Assembly: GCF_004102745.1 (NCBI RefSeq)
Contig: NZ_RLII01000004.1
Coordinates: 186,001-250,000 of the forward strand
Length of the DNA stretch: 64,000 nt
Source of the DNA: Acetivibrio mesophilus
GTDB taxonomy: Bacteria > Bacillota > Clostridia > Acetivibrionales > Acetivibrionaceae
Direction of reading: 5' to 3'
Under the pieces are notes generated by a model, which saw nothing but the letters and a program-made list of their open reading frames with translations, was not told the origin of the DNA and did not search any database. A program made the position numbers and the translations under genes. Of the stretch, positions 60,616 to 64,000 are shown piece by piece; within the stretch, counting starts at the first letter, position 1; each line of letters opens with the position of its first letter.

Positions 60616-61311
60616 TTATCTTTTTTTAGTCTTAACTGTCTTTAAAACCACCGCATTCAACACCAGCACCGAAATTGCAATCCAGACTATTGCCCACAAC
60701 AATTCCGGCAACCCGGTAATATTTCTCAATCTTGTTATATCTAAAGGTGTACCGGAACTCCATCCCTGTATAATCGAAAAATACTGATTTATCTTAAACA
60801 ATACAGTGGAAACCAATGTCTCATAAATAATATATGCAATGGAAGACATTGCTACCACATCAATAACAATTTCTTCTATGCCGTCTCTTTGAATCATATA
60901 CAGAACAACCGCAATTGCTACAAATATTGCCGCATATAAAACAGTTCCCCTAAGTGAAGGACTGCTTATCGAAATAAAAAGGTATATAATTGCCAAACTC
61001 CCCAGAAGATATTTTCTAGCGCTCGTCCTTTTTAAAAACATAATTAGTACAAAAAACAGTAAACTTCCCAAATAACCTCCATTGGATACCATAAAAGATG
61101 GAAACCATCCTTCTGCACTAACCATTGAATCTCCCATTGACCCAAAAGCAACACCAAAAGCATCAAAACCATGACCGAAAAGAAACGCCACAATAGCATG
61201 TCCCGCTTTATGGAAGAATGTGGATAGAATCCTAAATGGCTTAAGTATAACCTGATTCCATAACAAAACAACAGTAATAAGAATCATAAAGTATTTCCAT
61301 ATAGTTTTCAT
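60616..61311 (-). CDS. M50B-like membrane protein with degenerate metalloprotease motif
   Basis: The 231-aa protein starts at an ATG behind GAGGTGAAT and has about six hydrophobic segments. Near residue 35 it reads FFHKAGHAIVAFLFGHGFDA, the position of the HExGH zinc-protease motif of M50B proteins, but the catalytic Glu is Lys (codon AAA). The later family motif SNGGYLGSLLF is present. It may be an inactive paralogue or a non-proteolytic family branch. Confidence 0.75.
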   Translation of the reverse strand: MKTIWKYFMILITVVLLWNQVILKPFRILSTFFHKAGHAIVAFLFGHGFDAFGVAFGSMGDSMVSAEGWFPSFMVSNGGYLGSLLFFVLIMFLKRTSARKYLLGSLAIIYLFISISSPSLRGTVLYAAIFVAIAVVLYMIQRDGIEEIVIDVVAMSSIAYIIYETLVSTVLFKINQYFSIIQGWSSGTPLDITRLRNITGLPELLWAIVWIAISVLVLNAVVLKTVKTKKR

Positions 61312-61439
61312 ATTCACCTCATACAGTTTTATATAGTTTGTACGAACCAAGTCCTTATAAATCGCACCAAATGAACCTCATCTATGATGCAAAGATTTAT
61401 TTACCAAGCTTATACATAAAATTATACATTTACACAACA

Positions 61440-61470
61440 AAAAAAGAAAGAGATTTCCCTTCCTTTTTTT
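61440..61470 (-). terminator. intrinsic terminator of cwlD
   Basis: As minus-strand RNA, A-rich and U-rich arms pair over about 13 bp (two G-U pairs) with a 4-nt loop; the 3' arm is itself a T run. Confidence 0.7.
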
Positions 61471-61501
61471 ATTAAATCTGTTTGTGAAATTCTTATGATC
61501 A

Positions 61502-62353
61502 TTAATCCTCGATTATTGTATAAGTCCCATTTTCATCTTTAACAGCACCCATCTCATCAAGTGCGTTTATCACCGCATTGGCCAGAGCTTGGGCAGACTT
61601 CTTCCTGAACGCATCATCAGACAGCTTTGCTCTATCCGACGGATTTGAAATATAGGCAATTTCAGCTATTACTGCCGGCATCATAGTCTTTCTTAATACT
61701 GCCAGATTGGGTCTTTCAATTATACCGTTATCTACAGTACCAAGTGTCTTTACCAATTCCTTCTGAACAATTATGGCAAGCTTTCTCCCATCCATTTTAC
61801 TATATTTAGGATTCAACGAAGGACAGTAAAGAGTCTCCGTCCCCCGGTATTCCGAATTATCCGGCATAGAATTGCTGTGTACACTAATAAAAAGAGTAGC
61901 CTCAAGCTTATTTGCAAGGTCAACTCTCGGTTCAAGGTCAACAAATACATCTGTCTTCCTAGTATACACTACCTCGATCCCCATATCCTCAAGAAGCTTT
62001 CCCAGCTTTAAAGAAATATCAAGGTTTATATCCTTTTCGTAAAGAATCCCGTTATAAGCTCCCAGATCCTCTCCTCCATGCCCCGGGTCTATCACCACAA
62101 TTACCTCTTTAGGTTTAGGTTCATCTATATTGCCTATCCCACCTATATTTCCAGGGTTGATAGCCGTTTTATTGCCATTCTCTCCTAAGTAATCATTGCT
62201 GTCCTTGGGCCCCATCGACAGCTCTCGGTTATAAACACCGATACCCCCTACGGCCAGAATTGCAAAAACCACTGCCAAAATGATTATCTTCATCCTTAGT
62301 GGAAGGCGTAAATAAAACCTTCGTATCTTCATAAGAAAAGCCTTTATGTTCAT
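61502..62353 (-). CDS. cwlD: N-acetylmuramoyl-L-alanine amidase CwlD (spore cortex)
   Basis: In sporulating bacteria CwlD removes peptide from muramic acid for muramic delta-lactam formation in the cortex. The 283-aa protein has an N-terminal membrane anchor (about residues 20-42), a linker, then Amidase_3 with IDPGHGG, GILYEKDIN, SVHSNS and AEIAYISN. I chose the ATG at 62353, behind GGGGAAG. Pairing with gpr supports CwlD over a vegetative amidase. Confidence 0.88.
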   Translation of the reverse strand: MNIKAFLMKIRRFYLRLPLRMKIIILAVVFAILAVGGIGVYNRELSMGPKDSNDYLGENGNKTAINPGNIGGIGNIDEPKPKEVIVVIDPGHGGEDLGAYNGILYEKDINLDISLKLGKLLEDMGIEVVYTRKTDVFVDLEPRVDLANKLEATLFISVHSNSMPDNSEYRGTETLYCPSLNPKYSKMDGRKLAIIVQKELVKTLGTVDNGIIERPNLAVLRKTMMPAVIAEIAYISNPSDRAKLSDDAFRKKSAQALANAVINALDEMGAVKDENGTYTIIED

Positions 62354-62467
62354 AATCTTCCCCACTTATAGCCATTCATATTAAAAATCATACTATTAAA
62401 AGACCTCTAAGTCAAATTAAAAGATTTGACCGTTTAACTCCAATATTTTGCCACAAGCATTTTACAT

Positions 62468-62531
62468 TAAAAGCTCGGAACATCGAGTCCCTTCGCTTTG
62501 GCCTCTTTCATTTCATTCCAAGAGGCCAAAT
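62468..62531. repeat. 64-bp dispersed repeat, copy 2
   Basis: Matches 22880-22943 at 60 of 64 positions. The second stem is perfect here: TTTGGCCTCTT / AAGAGGCCAAA (11 bp, 12-nt loop). It abuts, within one base, the T run of the terminator-like element at 62532. Confidence 0.8.
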
Positions 62532-62623
62532 AAAAAACTGTTTTTATACTCTAGACAACATAGAAAACTGAAATATGCAACACATAAATTGTGTTGTGTA
62601 TATTATCGTATAAAAACAGTTTT
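62532..62623 (-). terminator. long inverted-repeat element after gpr, terminator-like
   Basis: Sixteen-bp perfect arms (62534-62549 with 62608-62623, AAAACTGTTTTTATAC type) enclose 58 nt that contain a nested CAACACA/TGTGTTG stem. The minus strand continues into a six-T run. It either ends gpr transcription or is a small palindromic mobile element. Confidence 0.6.
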
Positions 62624-62660
62624 ATTATAATGTATATTTTATTGGAAATCCGTCTAATAT

Positions 62661-63650
62661 TTACTGGACATATCGGTTTACATCATTTAATGTAATGCCC
62701 TGATGAAGCGCAATATTGAGGCCGTTGGCAATTACCTTTGCAATTCTGTCAACAACATCATCAATCTCTTTTGGAGTTACCACAAGATTGCCGACATAGG
62801 GCTGCAGCACCTCCTGTATTAACTGGTATTTCTCACCTCTGTCTATGTTTTTAAGCAGATTGTAGAAATGAGCATCCTCTTTTGCTTCTTTTATGAGGTT
62901 GTCTATAACGAGGTCAATTGTATCATTTGCCATGGTTGCGGCATCCACTACTGTCGGAACTCCTATTGCAACAACCGGGACTCCTAGACTTTCTCGGGAA
63001 AGCTCCATTCTTTTATTGCCAACTCCGGAGCCCGGAGCAATTCCTGTATCTGCAATCTGAATAGTGGTATTTACTCTCTCCATCTTTCTGGAAGCCAATG
63101 CATCTATGGCAATTACAACATCGGGCTTAACCCTATCTACAATACCTTTCACAATTTCGCCCGTCTCTATACCGGTAATACCCAATACACCTGGCGACAC
63201 TGCACACACCGGTCTTACCCCTTTGTCCACCTGTTCGGGAACATATTCAAGCAAATGCCTTGTGACCATAAGCCCGGAGACTGCTTTCGGCCCCAATGCG
63301 TCCGGTGTAACATTCCAGTTTCCCAGTCCTATAACCAGGATTGTCGAGTCGTCTCTAAGCTTCAATATACGCACCAATTCCATAGCAAGAGCCTTACAGG
63401 TTTCTTCGTACAAAACCTGGTCATTTTCCTTCAGCCTAGGCACCTCAAGGGTGATATAATTACCCATCGGTTTTCCAATAGCCACTTCTCCGGTAGGTGA
63501 TGTTACTTTCACTCTGGTTATCTTTATATCTTCTGTACCTGCATTTTCGATATCAACTCCCGGCGGATCCCTTCTTTCATTGTTAAACTCATTTTCCTTC
63601 AATAGCTCATGGGCTTCCAGCACAAGATCTGTTCTTATATTCCTTTTCAC
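62661..63650 (-). CDS. gpr: germination protease GPR
   Basis: Degrades small acid-soluble spore proteins during germination, made as a zymogen in the forespore. The 329-aa protein starts at GTG, after GGGAGG (start (M)KRNIRTDLVLEAHELLKEN), and carries IRTDLVLEAHELL, VIGLGNWNVTPDALGPKAV and the KPDVVIAIDALASRKMERVN motif. It is transcribed away from rpsT, a common arrangement in spore formers. Confidence 0.96.
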   Translation of the reverse strand: MKRNIRTDLVLEAHELLKENEFNNERRDPPGVDIENAGTEDIKITRVKVTSPTGEVAIGKPMGNYITLEVPRLKENDQVLYEETCKALAMELVRILKLRDDSTILVIGLGNWNVTPDALGPKAVSGLMVTRHLLEYVPEQVDKGVRPVCAVSPGVLGITGIETGEIVKGIVDRVKPDVVIAIDALASRKMERVNTTIQIADTGIAPGSGVGNKRMELSRESLGVPVVAIGVPTVVDAATMANDTIDLVIDNLIKEAKEDAHFYNLLKNIDRGEKYQLIQEVLQPYVGNLVVTPKEIDDVVDRIAKVIANGLNIALHQGITLNDVNRYVQ

Positions 63651-63858
63651 TCAATAATCCTCCCTTGCCTATTTAATAAAAAGTAATATTTTCTCTTATC
63701 CCACATAAACATTATTTTTCCTCAATTATTATTAATAAATACCTACATTATAACGAGGTAATAAATGTCCCTATTAAGTGACAGATACCCAGTTGTTATA
63801 ATAATCAGCGCATTTTGATCTATCCGTCTTTATTTATGCAAAAAATGTGATTTTGCCC

Positions 63859-63887
63859 TTGCATTTTGATTTATATCGTGTTAAAAT
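63859..63887 (+). promoter_or_regulatory. candidate sigma-A promoter of rpsT
   Basis: TTGCAT (63859-63864), 17 bp, TAAAAT (63882-63887), about 36 bp upstream of the start codon. Confidence 0.55.
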
Positions 63888-63922
63888 ACTCTTTGTCGAA
63901 TAACTCGCAGGAGGTGAAGGAA

Positions 63923-64000
63923 TTGCCAAATATTAAATCCGCTATTAAAAGAGTACGTGTTTCAGAGACAAAAACTCTTAAAAACAGCATTAGAAAATCA
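63923..64000 (+). CDS. rpsT: 30S ribosomal protein S20, partial (5' end)
   Basis: The start is a TTG behind GGAGGTGAAGG. The 26 visible codons read (M)PNIKSAIKRVRVSETKTL and continue KNSIRKS, the N-terminus of S20. The gene is cut by the window end. Confidence 0.92.
   Translation, partial: MPNIKSAIKRVRVSETKTLKNSIRKS

Noticed and set aside
62448-62630. 60-codon plus-strand ORF across repeat copy 2
   Set aside because: The reading frame differs from the one open in copy 1 and there is no ribosome site; the repeat appears non-coding.

Overview
The window is a low-GC, Gram-positive, endospore-forming clostridial chromosome. Spore genes (sigK, spoIVA, ytvI, cwlD, gpr), a PolC-type replicase, the GatCAB amidotransferase, PTA-AckA acetate formation and strong GGAGG ribosome sites all fit this. 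Two points suggest the Acetivibrio (Clostridium) thermocellus group of cellulolytic clostridia: a sugar ABC transporter without an ATPase gene that resembles the CbpB cellodextrin system, and its place between sporulation genes and pta-ackA. This assignment is from memory of gene order and protein sequence and was not checked by a search. No prophage, insertion sequence with a transposase, CRISPR array, rRNA or tRNA was seen. It is mostly core genome, densely packed and mostly on the minus strand.

Layout. 1-9324 (minus) is the classic rimP-nusA-ylxR-ylxQ-infB-rbfA-nrnA-truB-ribF translation/RNA operon, with a 56-residue membrane peptide gene on the plus strand before it. 9574-21152 (minus) is uppS-cdsA-dxr-rseP-ispG-polC plus a secreted copper-amine-oxidase-domain protein: lipid carrier, phospholipid and isoprenoid synthesis, site-2 protease and replicase. 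21277-22758 (minus) is pyrH-frr-small PASTA-like protein, and 22999-24590 (minus) is rpsB-tsf. 24863-32494 (plus) holds typA, mltG, the tRNA wobble-uridine pair trmR-trhP, a class B penicillin-binding protein and an uninterrupted sigK. 32555-38955 is mixed: ytvI, mutS2, a 70-residue orphan, a DUF3842 protein, a cell-wall amidase and a small membrane protein. 39209-42599 (minus) is the sugar ABC transporter, preceded by a 650-bp AT-rich intergenic region. 43247-50315 (minus) is spoIVA, gpsA-plsY-der, a PDZ/radical-SAM protein and yceD-rpmF. 50563-57229 (minus) is pta-ackA, a TPR membrane protein and gatCAB. 57493-63650 (minus) is a candidate small RNA, a small peptide gene with a membrane protein, ligA, an M50B-like protein, cwlD and gpr. 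rpsT begins at 63923 (plus) and runs off the window.

The observations most worth a second look are: (i) a candidate ~80-nt RNA at 57493-57575 with a perfect TTGACA-N17-TATAAT promoter and its own intrinsic terminator, just upstream of a separate gatCAB promoter; (ii) a 53-codon ORF with a strong ribosome site directly upstream of a membrane protein that faintly resembles contact-dependent-inhibition immunity proteins; (iii) a 64-bp two-stem repeat found twice, about 39.6 kb apart, each copy next to the U-tract of an intrinsic terminator; (iv) an M50B-like membrane protein whose HExGH motif reads HKAGH. Many start codons were reassigned from ribosome-site position; several genes, including infB, der, sigK and rpsT, use TTG.
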